From an uncultured Prevotellaceae bacterium (GTDB lineage Bacteria; Bacteroidota; Bacteroidia; Bacteroidales; Bacteroidaceae), in NCBI GenBank assembly GCA_902792635.1, contig CADBAG010000002.1, forward strand, positions 126,918 through 190,917: DNA of 64,000 nucleotides, in the 5' to 3' direction. This document shows positions 33,898 to 42,440 of this stretch, in pieces. Made by a program: the position numbers and the translations under genes. Position 1 is the first letter of the stretch; each line of letters opens with the position of its first letter. The notes beneath the pieces were generated by a model. It was given only the letters and a program-made list of their open reading frames with translations, ran no database searches and was not told the DNA's origin.

Positions 33898-33906
33898 TGA
33901 AAGCCC

Positions 33907-35208
33907 ATGGAACAACTGTTGCACTATTGCTGGAAACACCGGCTCTTCCCGCTCGACGGCCTCAGGACTATCGACGGCGAGGAGGTGGAGGTGATTGACC
34001 CCGGCCTGCACAACCACAATGCGGGACCCGATTTCTTCAACGCCAAGGTGAAGATCGGCGGACAGCTGTGGGTAGGCAACGTGGAGATTCACGACAAAGC
34101 CAGTGACTGGTTCCTGCATGGGCATGAAAAGGACGCACTATATAATAATGTGGTGCTGCATGTCGTCGGCAAGGCGGATGCACAAGCTGTGACCGAGGAT
34201 CATGTGGAGCCGCCACAGATGGAGCTTGAGGTGCCGGAGACCGTGCGGCTGAACTATGAGGAGCTGCTCAAGACCGACAGTTATCCGCCTTGTTATAAGA
34301 TTATCCCCTCGCTGAGCCGACTGATGAAGCATTCGTGGATGAGTGCCTTGGAGACGGAGCGCTTAGAGCGTAAGACGGAGGACATCAAGCGACGCGCCGA
34401 CCTCTGCCAGGGTTCATGGGAAGCGGCTTACTTCGTGACGATGGCGCGCAACTACGGCTTCGGCATCAATGCAGAGGCTATGGAGCAATGGGCGCTCAGC
34501 ATCCCGCTCAACGACGTGGCGCACCACAGCGACAGTATCTTTCAGATTGAGGCCATCTTCATGGGGCAGGCCGGACTGCTCAATCCGCTCTCCGTGCCTG
34601 AGCGCCACCGCACGGCGGCTCTCGCCGACGAGTATCTCTTCAAGCTCAACAACGAGTATCAGTATCTCGCCCATAAATATTCCCTGCAGCCCATCGATTT
34701 CCACCTCTGGCGTTTTCTGCGTCTGCGGCCTCAGAACTTCCCGCATATCCGCATCTCGCAGCTTGCCAACCTCTATTATCAGCGCAAGGCGAGCCTATCG
34801 CAGCTCATCGACTGCAAGGACATCAAGAGTGCGAAGGCGCTGCTCATGACTGAGGTCACCGACTACTGGCAGACTCATTATGCCTTCGGCTGCGAGAGTA
34901 AGGCCAACAAGAAGCATCTCTCCGAGGCCTCGCTCAACCTCCTGCTCATCAACACCGTCGTACCGATATTCTTTGCCTATGGCCGCCACCGCCAGGACGA
35001 CACGCTCTGCGACCGTGCCTTCGACTTCCTTGAACAGCTCAAGGCCGAGGACAACCACATCACACGCAACTGGCAAGAGGTGGGACTCACGGTGGAGAAT
35101 GCCGGAGACAGTCAGGCGCTGATACAACTCAAGAACGAATACTGCGACCGGCGCGACTGCCTCCGCTGCCGCTTCGGTTATGAATACCTCAAAGGAGTTA
35201 GGAGTTAG
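33907..35208 (+). CDS. DUF2851 family protein
   Basis: A 433-residue cytoplasmic protein of the DUF2851 family, widespread in Bacteroidota. Recognisable parts are EQLLHYCWKHRLFP at the N-terminus, DPGLHNHNAGPDFFNAKVKI and VGNVEIHDKASDWFLHGH near residues 35-85, and a cysteine-bearing end CDRRDCLRCRFGYEYLK. The early HNxNAGPDF and EIHxxxxDW motifs look like a nuclease-type metal site, but no function is established. The final residues GVRS and the stop are encoded by a heptamer repeat. Confidence 0.85.
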   Translation: MEQLLHYCWKHRLFPLDGLRTIDGEEVEVIDPGLHNHNAGPDFFNAKVKIGGQLWVGNVEIHDKASDWFLHGHEKDALYNNVVLHVVGKADAQAVTEDHVEPPQMELEVPETVRLNYEELLKTDSYPPCYKIIPSLSRLMKHSWMSALETERLERKTEDIKRRADLCQGSWEAAYFVTMARNYGFGINAEAMEQWALSIPLNDVAHHSDSIFQIEAIFMGQAGLLNPLSVPERHRTAALADEYLFKLNNEYQYLAHKYSLQPIDFHLWRFLRLRPQNFPHIRISQLANLYYQRKASLSQLIDCKDIKSAKALLMTEVTDYWQTHYAFGCESKANKKHLSEASLNLLLINTVVPIFFAYGRHRQDDTLCDRAFDFLEQLKAEDNHITRNWQEVGLTVENAGDSQALIQLKNEYCDRRDCLRCRFGYEYLKGVRS

Positions 35209-35321
35209 GAGTTAGGAGATAGGAGTTAGGAGTTAGGAGATAGGAGTTAGGAGTTCCTTTAGTTAGGAGTTAGGAGATAGGAGTTAGGAGTTCCTTTAGT
35301 TAGGAGATAGGAGTTAGGAGT
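35191..35321. repeat. Long TAACTCC-type heptamer array after the DUF2851 gene
   Basis: About 16 units of GGAGTTA/GGAGATA in blocks separated by CCTTTA. The first units form the end of the DUF2851 reading frame and its stop codon; the array fills the gap to the thioesterase gene. Confidence 0.9.
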
Positions 35322-35349
35322 TAATAGAAAATAGAAGTTAGAACTAAAT

Positions 35350-35781
35350 ATGAAGAAATATCTTTTCACCACACGCATGGAAGTGCGCGATTACGAATGT
35401 GACATCGAAGGCATCGTGAACAATGCCAACTACCTCCATTATACGGAGCATACGCGCCACCGGTTCATCAACAGTCTCGGCATCAGCTATGCCAAGCTGC
35501 ACGAGGAGAAGCATGTCGACCCCGTCGTGGCGCGCATGACCTTGAAGTTTAAGGCTCCCTTGCGTTGCGATGATGTCATGCTCTCTTGCGTCAACGTCCG
35601 CAAAGAAGGACTGCGCTATATCTTCAGTCACGACATCTACCGCGAGGCCGACGAGAAGCTCTGCTTCCACGGCGATGTGGAGCTTGTGATGCTCATCAAC
35701 GGACGGCTCGGTGAGAGCGAGGACTACGACAACGCCTTCCTCCCCGTCATAGAGAAGTTTAATAAGGAAAATGCAGAATAG
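35350..35781 (+). CDS. Acyl-CoA thioesterase, 4HBT/YbgC-FadM type
   Basis: A 143-residue hotdog-fold thioesterase. VRDYECDIEGIVNNANYLHY at residues 13-32 carries the catalytic aspartate and the following helix; TRHRFINSLGISY continues it. It hydrolyses acyl-CoA or acyl-ACP thioesters in the cytoplasm; chain preference cannot be read. It overlaps dprA by 11 bp. Confidence 0.88.
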   Translation: MKKYLFTTRMEVRDYECDIEGIVNNANYLHYTEHTRHRFINSLGISYAKLHEEKHVDPVVARMTLKFKAPLRCDDVMLSCVNVRKEGLRYIFSHDIYREADEKLCFHGDVELVMLINGRLGESEDYDNAFLPVIEKFNKENAE

Positions 35782-36901
35782 GGAAGAAGTTCTCAACACC
35801 GCCATCCTCACGCGGCTCAGTTATTTCCATCTCAACACGATGGTGGAGCTCTACCGCAAGTTAGACTCCGCCACGGCGATCATTGAGCAGCGCCATGACC
35901 TCGGCAAGATGTTCCGAGGCTTGCCGCAGCGCATCCTTGAAGACTTGGCGAGTATCGACGTCATGAAGCCGCGCGCTGAGGAGGAGTTGTCGTGGGCCGA
36001 GGCTCACGGCATACACATGCTATGCCTCAACGATGCCGACTATCCGCAGCGCCTCAAGGAGGCTCCAGACGCGCCCTTAATGCTTTTTTATAACGGCAAC
36101 GCGGACCTCAACCAGCGCCACATCATCAACATCGTTGGTACCCGCCACTGCACACGCTACGGTGAGGATCTCATCCGCACCTTTGTACGCGACCTCCACA
36201 AGCTCGTGCCCGACACGCTTATCGTCAGTGGACTGGCTTACGGTGTTGACATCCATGCCCACCGAGAGGCATTAGCCAATGGCATGGAGACCGTTGCCGT
36301 CTTGGCGCACGGCCTCGACACGCTTTATCCGCCGGCTCACCGCGACACCGCCAACGAGATGATCAGCCATGGAGGCCTCATCACCGAGTATATGACGCGC
36401 ACGCAGCCCGACAAGCTCAACTTCGTGCGGCGCAACCGCATCACGGCGGGTCTCTGCGATGCCACGGTCCTTGTGGAGAGTGCGCGCCGAGGCGGTGGAC
36501 TCATCACCACGCGCATCGCCAAAGAGTATAACCGCGATGTCTTTGCTTTTCCCGGTCCCGTGGGTGCGCCTTACAGTGAGGGCTGCAACAACCTCATCCG
36601 AAGTTGTGGGGCCGGCCTCATCACCTCTGCCGCCGACTTTGTTCAGGATATGGGTTGGGAGAATGAGACGTCTCTTGAACAGGCTCGCGCCAACGGCATT
36701 GAGCGCCAGCTCTTCCCGAACCTCAGCACCGACGAGCAGCGCATCGTCAATGTCCTGCAAACCACCAATGACCTTCGCCAGGATGTCATCGCCGTGAAGA
36801 CCGGTCTCCCTGCCGGTTCCCTCACCGCCCTCCTTTTCCAATTGGAAATGAAAGGCGTCGTGAAAGCGTATGCAGGAGGAACATACCATCTGATGGCGTG
36901 A
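35771..36901 (+). CDS. dprA: DNA-processing protein DprA
   Basis: A 376-residue protein that loads RecA onto single-stranded DNA taken up in transformation. The Rossmann-like core is VGTRHCTRYGEDL (~117-129), VSGLAYGVDIHAHREAL (~157-173), and FVRRNRITAGL with the conserved RNR motif. A C-terminal winged helix (~310-370) follows. Its stop codon lies in the palindromic terminator shared with the opposing nuclease gene. Confidence 0.95.
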   Translation: MQNREEVLNTAILTRLSYFHLNTMVELYRKLDSATAIIEQRHDLGKMFRGLPQRILEDLASIDVMKPRAEEELSWAEAHGIHMLCLNDADYPQRLKEAPDAPLMLFYNGNADLNQRHIINIVGTRHCTRYGEDLIRTFVRDLHKLVPDTLIVSGLAYGVDIHAHREALANGMETVAVLAHGLDTLYPPAHRDTANEMISHGGLITEYMTRTQPDKLNFVRRNRITAGLCDATVLVESARRGGGLITTRIAKEYNRDVFAFPGPVGAPYSEGCNNLIRSCGAGLITSAADFVQDMGWENETSLEQARANGIERQLFPNLSTDEQRIVNVLQTTNDLRQDVIAVKTGLPAGSLTALLFQLEMKGVVKAYAGGTYHLMA

Positions 36902-36940
36902 TTTAATTTGAAGTCGCAATTTGCGACTTCAAATTAAATC
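36900..36940. terminator. 41-nt near-perfect palindrome serving both convergent genes
   Basis: Two 20-bp perfect arms (36900-36919 and 36921-36940) with a 1-nt spacer. The left arm overlaps the dprA stop codon (36899-36901) and the right arm overlaps the stop of the minus-strand nuclease gene (36939-36941). A-T tracts at the outer arms give U-rich 3' ends on either strand. Very likely a bidirectional terminator, though at DNA level it can also extrude as a cruciform. Confidence 0.8.
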
Positions 36941-37940
36941 ATAATACAGCAATTTCTTCAGCTGATAAGCCAGTATATTTAGCTATCAGTTCAACAGACA
37001 TTCCGTCTGCCTTCATAGCCTTGGCATTATTAATCTTCGCTTGACGCTCGCCTTCTGCACGACCTTCTGCACGACCTTCTGCACGACCTTCTGCACGACC
37101 TTCTGCACGACCTTCCGCACGACCTTCTGCACGACCTTCTGCACGACCTTCTGCACGACCTTCTGCACGACCTTCTGCACGACCTTCTGCACGACCTTCT
37201 GCACGACCTTCTGCACGACCTTCTGCAATTCCACGTTTTCGAGCACTATTATAATAGGTCTTTTCTGTTCGCACTATGTCCCAGAACTTATCGTATCCGT
37301 TCAACTGCGCTTCCGTATAAGAAGACTCTTCAAGAATTTCAATAGCCTTACTTACTTCAGGGTTTTCGAGCAGTTCCTTGGGTGCCTTGCTTGCATCTCC
37401 CATCTCCGTTAAGTAGCGAAGCCAAAGCACCTGCATCTTCTTCTGAGAATAGTTCTGGGGCTTGAACTTCGGCAACTCTATAAATATAAGATGTAAGCCC
37501 TCTATAACGGTATCCGGATGATCTACATCGGCAACGTCATAATGGTGATAATATTCTTGAGAATCTTTTTGAAAGATATCATTTACAAGGTTCAAAGAAT
37601 AGACCGGCTGCAACAACTCATATTGCTCCTTTTTGTCAAGTTGCCGCACATAAGCCTTACAGGCATTGAACAATACCCGCTGCTTAAATTCCTCCGACCA
37701 AATCATCTGCATCTCCACAAGGAACTGCCGTCCTTCACTATCTTTACAGCGAACATCAACAATGCTATTCTTCTTCAGAGGATTATCAGGAACAAGTTCT
37801 ATGGGAATATATTCCACCGATTTTACCTGATGATCTTTGTCAAGGGGTAAAAGAGCATTAATCAGACTTATAACAAGATCCGGATGCTCTCCGAACACTC
37901 GCTTGAACGTCAAATCTGCACGTGGGTCTAAGTATCTCAT
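36939..37940 (-). CDS. Rpn-like / PD-(D/E)XK nuclease family transposase
   Basis: A 333-residue protein of the PD-(D/E)XK family often annotated as nuclease family transposase or Rpn (PF12784-like). DLTFKRVFGEHPD at ~9-21 and the nuclease core SIVDVRCKDSEGRQFLVEMQ at ~60-79 (D...ExQ variant) are clear. Residues ~238-296 are 14 tandem AEGR tetrapeptides plus AEG, then a short helical tail GLSAEEIAVL. No terminal inverted repeats flank the gene. Its function may be recombination or defence; the linker would be very flexible or form a charged helix. Confidence 0.85.
   Translation of the reverse strand: MRYLDPRADLTFKRVFGEHPDLVISLINALLPLDKDHQVKSVEYIPIELVPDNPLKKNSIVDVRCKDSEGRQFLVEMQMIWSEEFKQRVLFNACKAYVRQLDKKEQYELLQPVYSLNLVNDIFQKDSQEYYHHYDVADVDHPDTVIEGLHLIFIELPKFKPQNYSQKKMQVLWLRYLTEMGDASKAPKELLENPEVSKAIEILEESSYTEAQLNGYDKFWDIVRTEKTYYNSARKRGIAEGRAEGRAEGRAEGRAEGRAEGRAEGRAEGRAEGRAEGRAEGRAEGRAEGRAEGRAEGERQAKINNAKAMKADGMSVELIAKYTGLSAEEIAVL
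37050..37226. repeat. 12-bp coding tandem repeat (AEGR)n
   Basis: 14 near-identical copies of the 12-bp unit CCTTCTGCACGA (plus strand) with a single variant at 37111-37122 (T to C, synonymous). On the coding strand each encodes Ala-Glu-Gly-Arg. The near identity at DNA level suggests recent expansion by slippage; copy-number change would keep the frame. Confidence 0.95.
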
Positions 37941-38037
37941 AATAACTACTTAACTGGTTTCTGCAAAAATAAGAAGAATTGTTGTAATCCACAACTTTCT
38001 ACCAATATTTTTGCAGCTTCCAGTGTATTTATCACAT

Positions 38038-41000
38038 TTACGCCTTCATCATCTCCACATCTCTTGCGAGCTTCACCTTCGGGTCTTCCATGAACCGCCA
38101 GTAGGCGACAGGCATGACGGTGAGGATGAAGAACATCGTGAAGATCGTGCCGAGGAAGATGACGGCAGCCATCGGCATCCACAGCGAACTGCCACCGAGA
38201 AGCATTGGCACCACACCCACAGAGGCACAGGCTGAAGTGAGGAAGATAGGGCGCATGCGTTCCTTCGCAGCCTGGAGGATACTGTCGTGCATCGATAAGC
38301 CTTTCGTGTTGTAGAGTTCATGCGCATAGTCGAAGAGGATGATACCGTTTCTGACAAGCACACCCATGAGCGAGACGAAGCCGAGGATACACGTCAGACT
38401 GACGTCGATACCTGTCATCCAGATACCCACCGATGCACCGAAGATACAAAGCGCCAGACTGCCAAGCATGATAAACGACTCACGCACATTGCGGAAGTGC
38501 CAGATCAGGACGAAGAAGATGATGCACACGGCAATAATAAGCGCAGCAACGATGTTCGGGATCTGCTCGGTATCTGTCTCATACTGACCACCGTAGCTCA
38601 CCTGCACGCCCTCGGGAAGATGCATCGATGCCACTTCCTTCATGATAGATGCATTCATGCGCTCCACATTATATTGCGGGTCGACCTCTGCTATGACCGA
38701 TATCGTGCGCAAGCCATTGCGGTGCACGATCTGACCGTATTCCATCTTATTCTCCACCGTAGCAATCTCTCGCAGGGGCACAGAGCGGAAGCCGCCAAGC
38801 ACCGGTATCTGCTCATTAAGCAGGTCGTTGACAGAGGATGAGTCACTGTGCAATGATTTGATGACAGTCTTCACACTGAAGTCACCGTCCCACATCTGTG
38901 CCACAGGGAGACCGGACGAATAGCGCAGGGCGAGGTTCATCTGCACACAGGCATTGGTCAGACCAAGGCGGTCAGCCGCATCCTCATTGAGTTTGATGCG
39001 CGTCGTAGCCAAAGGCTCACGCCAGTCGGTACGCACAAGCTCAAGCCCCTGTCTGTGGCGCAGCCGGTTCTCGATACTGTCTGCAGCCGTATTCAGCGCT
39101 GTAAAATCATCACCCGTGATACGCACCTCTATCGGGTTCTCCTCCTTACTGTAAGAGAGGTGCTTAATCTTCACGATTCCTTCGGGGAAATAATTCGTGA
39201 AGCGCTTCTTGCACTCCAACACGATTTTTTCCGTGGCATCATTGCTCTTGGTATTGACAATGAACTGGGCGAAGTTATCTCCCGGAATCTGTGGCGCATA
39301 AGTTGTCTGGAATCGGGGCGACGACATGCCGTGGAAGTTGGCCACCGACACCACACCCGGGATGCGGCGAATCATGTGCTCCAACGAATCGGTGAGCACA
39401 TTCGTACCTTTCACCGTGGTGCCCGTCGGCATGAACACCTCGACCGCGAACTGGTCACGCTGGGCGATAGGCATGAGTTTCTGAGGCAGTAAGGCAAAGA
39501 CTAAGCAACCGATAAGGATACTCCCGATGCCTGCCCCAAGGGTCACACGCCAGTGGGCGAAGCACTTCTCGATGGCCTTGTTATAAAACCGCTGCATGAC
39601 ATCGAGGAGATTGAAGGCTTTCTTACCGTTCACCGTCACACCCGTCTCGATAGGCTTGCGGATGGCAAAGTACATCAGGATAGGCAGCAGCGTCTGAGCG
39701 ATAATCATACTCACGAAGAGCACGATGGTGATAGCCCATGGGAACATCTTCAGGAAGTCGTGCATCACACCCGTCATCGTGACGAGGAATGGGAAGAAGG
39801 TGATGGAGATACAGAGCGTTGCCGAGAAGATACTCTTGAGGAAGTGGTTCGTCGCCTCCACGGCCGCCGCCCAACGGTGCATGCCCGCCGCAAGGTTGTT
39901 GACATATCCATCGATAATCACGATGGAATCGTCCACTATCATACCCAACGTCATGATGAGGGCTGCCAAGGTCACGGTGTTCAGCTCCAAGTCGAAGATA
40001 TAGAACAGTCCGAGAGAGATGAAGATCGTGATAGGCATCGTAGCGGCAGCCACGGCTGCCACCTGGCGCGGCATGATGAGCACGACAACGAGCAGCACGG
40101 AGACAATAGCGATGAGCAACTCCCGCAAGAAGTCGTAGATGGAATCGTCCACGACCTGCTTCTGATCCGTTATCTTACTGATGTGCACGTCTGCCGGGAG
40201 GTCCGCCTTGATATGCTCCAGTTTCTTGTTAATCGCCGAACCCATCGTGGAGATATTCGTACCTTCCTTGTTGGTCACGGAGAGCAGCAGTGCTTTCGTG
40301 CCGTTTACCGTGACATATTTCGTCAGGTCAGGATATTCAAGCTTCACCGTTGCCACATCTTTCAGTCGCACGATCTTTCCGCGTGGGTCCGTGTAGATGA
40401 CAGCATTCTCCACATCATAGAGCGTGTTCAAGCTCTCATCAACATGGATAGGACTGCGGTAGAAACGGTTCCCCAACCTGCCGCCGGTGCTCGTGAAGCC
40501 CTTACCAGCAAGTTCTTGCGCCACGGCAACATAAGCAATGCCATATTTAGACAGGCGTGTGGCATCAAGATAGATATCTATCTGCGGGTTCTGTACACCC
40601 GTGAGGCTCATCTTACCCACTGAAGGTATCATGCGGAGCGAGTCTTGCATGATCATCATGTAGCGCCATAGCTCGCGGTAGGTCTTGTCCTTACTCTCTA
40701 AGGAGATAAGCTCCGAGGAGACATCGCCGAAGTCGTCCTGTACCTGTACAGCCAAGACGCCCACAGGGAGACTGGAACTCTTGAAAGTCTGCACGCCGTG
40801 CTTGAACTTCGACCAGAACTCATCCTTATCCTCGATGTTCTCATTGAGCTCCACGACAATGATTGACATGCCGTCGCGCGAATAGCTCACGGTCTTTTCT
40901 TTCAGTACCTCTTTATAAGAGAAGATATAGCGCTCGAGTGGCTTCGTCACCTGTTGCTCTACCTCCTCCGAGGTCGCTCCGGGATAGACCGCTGCCACGA

Positions 41001-41151
41001 TACCTTCACGCACGGTGTAATCGGGAAACTCATTCTTATTGATATTCACCAGTCCATAGACGCCGAGTGCTACCAGGCACGTCACGATCAATATGACGAT
41101 CTGCCGGTAATACAAGCATATCTCTTGGAATGGTCTGTGTTTCTTTTGCAT
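38038..41151 (-). CDS. RND-family efflux transporter, inner-membrane permease
   Basis: A 1037-residue AcrB-type proton-driven transporter with two 6-TM bundles and two large periplasmic loops. TM4 carries the proton-relay aspartates in GMIVDDSIVIIDG (~residues 410-422). The pseudo-repeat is visible in GFVSLMGVLVRNGIILFDYA near residue 935. It works with the adaptor encoded just upstream (37 bp gap). No TolC-type outer-membrane gene is nearby, so the pump must borrow one. Substrate unknown. Confidence 0.93.
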   Translation of the reverse strand: MQKKHRPFQEICLYYRQIVILIVTCLVALGVYGLVNINKNEFPDYTVREGIVAAVYPGATSEEVEQQVTKPLERYIFSYKEVLKEKTVSYSRDGMSIIVVELNENIEDKDEFWSKFKHGVQTFKSSSLPVGVLAVQVQDDFGDVSSELISLESKDKTYRELWRYMMIMQDSLRMIPSVGKMSLTGVQNPQIDIYLDATRLSKYGIAYVAVAQELAGKGFTSTGGRLGNRFYRSPIHVDESLNTLYDVENAVIYTDPRGKIVRLKDVATVKLEYPDLTKYVTVNGTKALLLSVTNKEGTNISTMGSAINKKLEHIKADLPADVHISKITDQKQVVDDSIYDFLRELLIAIVSVLLVVVLIMPRQVAAVAAATMPITIFISLGLFYIFDLELNTVTLAALIMTLGMIVDDSIVIIDGYVNNLAAGMHRWAAAVEATNHFLKSIFSATLCISITFFPFLVTMTGVMHDFLKMFPWAITIVLFVSMIIAQTLLPILMYFAIRKPIETGVTVNGKKAFNLLDVMQRFYNKAIEKCFAHWRVTLGAGIGSILIGCLVFALLPQKLMPIAQRDQFAVEVFMPTGTTVKGTNVLTDSLEHMIRRIPGVVSVANFHGMSSPRFQTTYAPQIPGDNFAQFIVNTKSNDATEKIVLECKKRFTNYFPEGIVKIKHLSYSKEENPIEVRITGDDFTALNTAADSIENRLRHRQGLELVRTDWREPLATTRIKLNEDAADRLGLTNACVQMNLALRYSSGLPVAQMWDGDFSVKTVIKSLHSDSSSVNDLLNEQIPVLGGFRSVPLREIATVENKMEYGQIVHRNGLRTISVIAEVDPQYNVERMNASIMKEVASMHLPEGVQVSYGGQYETDTEQIPNIVAALIIAVCIIFFVLIWHFRNVRESFIMLGSLALCIFGASVGIWMTGIDVSLTCILGFVSLMGVLVRNGIILFDYAHELYNTKGLSMHDSILQAAKERMRPIFLTSACASVGVVPMLLGGSSLWMPMAAVIFLGTIFTMFFILTVMPVAYWRFMEDPKVKLARDVEMMKA

Positions 41152-41165
41152 AATCGATAACTATT

Positions 41166-41197
41166 AACACCCATCACCTAATACCCATCACCTAATT
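41166..41197. repeat. AACACCC/CATCACC heptamer repeat in the efflux operon gap
   Basis: TAACACCCATCACC followed by TAATACCCATCACC and TAAT, period 7 (14 for the pair), overlapping the end of the adaptor gene: its last codons and stop (41188-41190) lie in the repeat. The same motif is at 58230-58242, just at the end of argB. Confidence 0.7.
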
Positions 41198-42255
41198 ATC
41201 TCGCAGCGAGTGCCTTCCGACACTTTCTGCTGGCCTTCCACGATGAGCTGATCACCGGGCTCGAGGCCCCCGTTCACACGCACACCCTGAGAGGTATCGC
41301 TGAGGAAGTTGATATATCGTTTCGTAGCCCTGCCGTTCTTCACAATCCATACGAACATCTTGTTGTCGGGGTTGATTTGTACCACCTTAGCCGGCACGAA
41401 GACGCTCATCTGTCCACGTGAGAAGCGAGAATAGACCTGACAGATCATACCCGGCAGGAGCTTATGATCGGGGTTGTTCACAAGCAGTTTGACATCATAG
41501 GTGCGGCTCAATGGGTCTGCAGTCACACCTTTCTCTATGACCTTTCCATAGAATGCAGCGCCACCGACGGCATCGCAATGTACCATCATCATCTCACCAA
41601 CCTGCATCTGGTTCACCTCATCCTCCGGCACGGAGATAGAAATCTTGACGCGGTCGATATGCACGAGCTTCGCCACCATCACGCCCGGCAGCACGTTCTG
41701 CCCCACGTCGGCAGCTTTCTCTGAGATATATCCACTGAACGGAGTTGTGAGACGAGTGTCGCCTGTGCCCTTGCGTGCGATCGACTCCAAGGCTGCTGAA
41801 GAAGCCACAGCCTCACGCGCCTCAGCAAGAGTTGTCTGTGCCTGTACCCATTTGGAATCGGAGATGACACCCGACTTATGCAAACCTTTCGAACGGTTGT
41901 AGGTATCGAGCGCCTGACGATAAGCCTGACGAGCCTGCTGGGTCACGGCATGAGCCGATTGCAAGGCTCCTGTCTGGTCAGTGGCATTTATCGTAGCTAC
42001 AAGTTGTCCACGACTCACCATCTGGCCCTGGTCTACAGCCATCGTCTGAACGGTACCGGCCACAGGGAAGCTCAGGCTCACGCCACTCTCCTCCTCTACC
42101 GTTCCACTGTAGGCATTCTCACCGTTGACCTGCACGGCACCAACCTCCTGCACTTTCACTCTCACTGGTTTCTGGACGTTGTCTGCTTGTTTGCTTCCAC
42201 AACTACTCAGCGCAACAAGCAGAACCGTCAAGAAACTATATCCTAAGTTTTTCAT
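41188..42255 (-). CDS. RND efflux periplasmic adaptor (membrane fusion protein)
   Basis: A 355-residue lipoprotein from the ATG at 42255 (an in-frame ATG at 42273 adds 6 residues). The lipobox is ALSSC near residue 21. A biotinyl-lipoyl-like half motif (VSLSFPVAGTVQTMAVDQGQMV), an alpha-hairpin (QTGALQSAHAVTQQARQAYRQAL...) and beta-barrel domains follow. It joins the RND permease to an outer-membrane channel. It is the first gene of the pair, with a TATCTTTG -7 box 30 bp upstream. Confidence 0.92.
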   Translation of the reverse strand: MKNLGYSFLTVLLVALSSCGSKQADNVQKPVRVKVQEVGAVQVNGENAYSGTVEEESGVSLSFPVAGTVQTMAVDQGQMVSRGQLVATINATDQTGALQSAHAVTQQARQAYRQALDTYNRSKGLHKSGVISDSKWVQAQTTLAEAREAVASSAALESIARKGTGDTRLTTPFSGYISEKAADVGQNVLPGVMVAKLVHIDRVKISISVPEDEVNQMQVGEMMMVHCDAVGGAAFYGKVIEKGVTADPLSRTYDVKLLVNNPDHKLLPGMICQVYSRFSRGQMSVFVPAKVVQINPDNKMFVWIVKNGRATKRYINFLSDTSQGVRVNGGLEPGDQLIVEGQQKVSEGTRCEIIR

Positions 42256-42284
42256 AAAATGTTGTAATTTCATGATTAATATCG

Positions 42285-42292
42285 CAAAGATA
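42285..42292 (-). promoter_or_regulatory. -7 box of the RND efflux operon
   Basis: TATCTTTG on the minus strand. It lies back-to-back with the plus-strand -7 box at 42337 in a ~185-bp divergent region. No consensus -33. Confidence 0.5.
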
Positions 42293-42336
42293 CTGAAATT
42301 TAATAAAGAGCGGCTGATTATTGCCCTAATTTTATG

Positions 42337-42344
42337 TAACTTTG
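42337..42344 (+). promoter_or_regulatory. -7 box of the P-type ATPase gene
   Basis: TAACTTTG, giving a leader of about 90 nt that contains the GTGGCCGCC hairpin at 42369-42392. No consensus TTTG at -33. Confidence 0.55.
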
Positions 42345-42368
42345 TACAAAGTATGCGGTGTCAGTGCA

Positions 42369-42392
42369 GTGGCCGCCCCCAATGGCGGCCAC
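42369..42392 (+). repeat. GGCCGCC hairpin in the P-type ATPase leader
   Basis: GTGGCCGCC (42369-42377) pairs perfectly with GGCGGCCAC (42384-42392) across a 6-nt loop. It is a member of the GGCCGCC family also seen at 46133-46213 and 47048-47068. In the 5' leader of the ATPase mRNA it could hinder translation or act as a processing site. No U-run follows. Confidence 0.65.
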
Positions 42393-42440
42393 CCACCGCA
42401 GGGTAACACCCCAACCTTACACTCAATTTTATACAAGAAC

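Noticed and set aside
37041..37412. Open frame with FCTT repeats opposite the AEGR tract
   Set aside because: It is only the complement of the 12-bp repeat in the nuclease gene.
36939..37940. Complete insertion sequence around the nuclease-family transposase
   Set aside because: No terminal inverted repeats or target duplications bracket the gene; the adjacent palindrome is a terminator-type hairpin between convergent genes.
39553..40623. 356-codon open frame antisense to the RND transporter
   Set aside because: His/Arg/Asp-rich composition typical of an antisense shadow; the RND gene has all its motifs.
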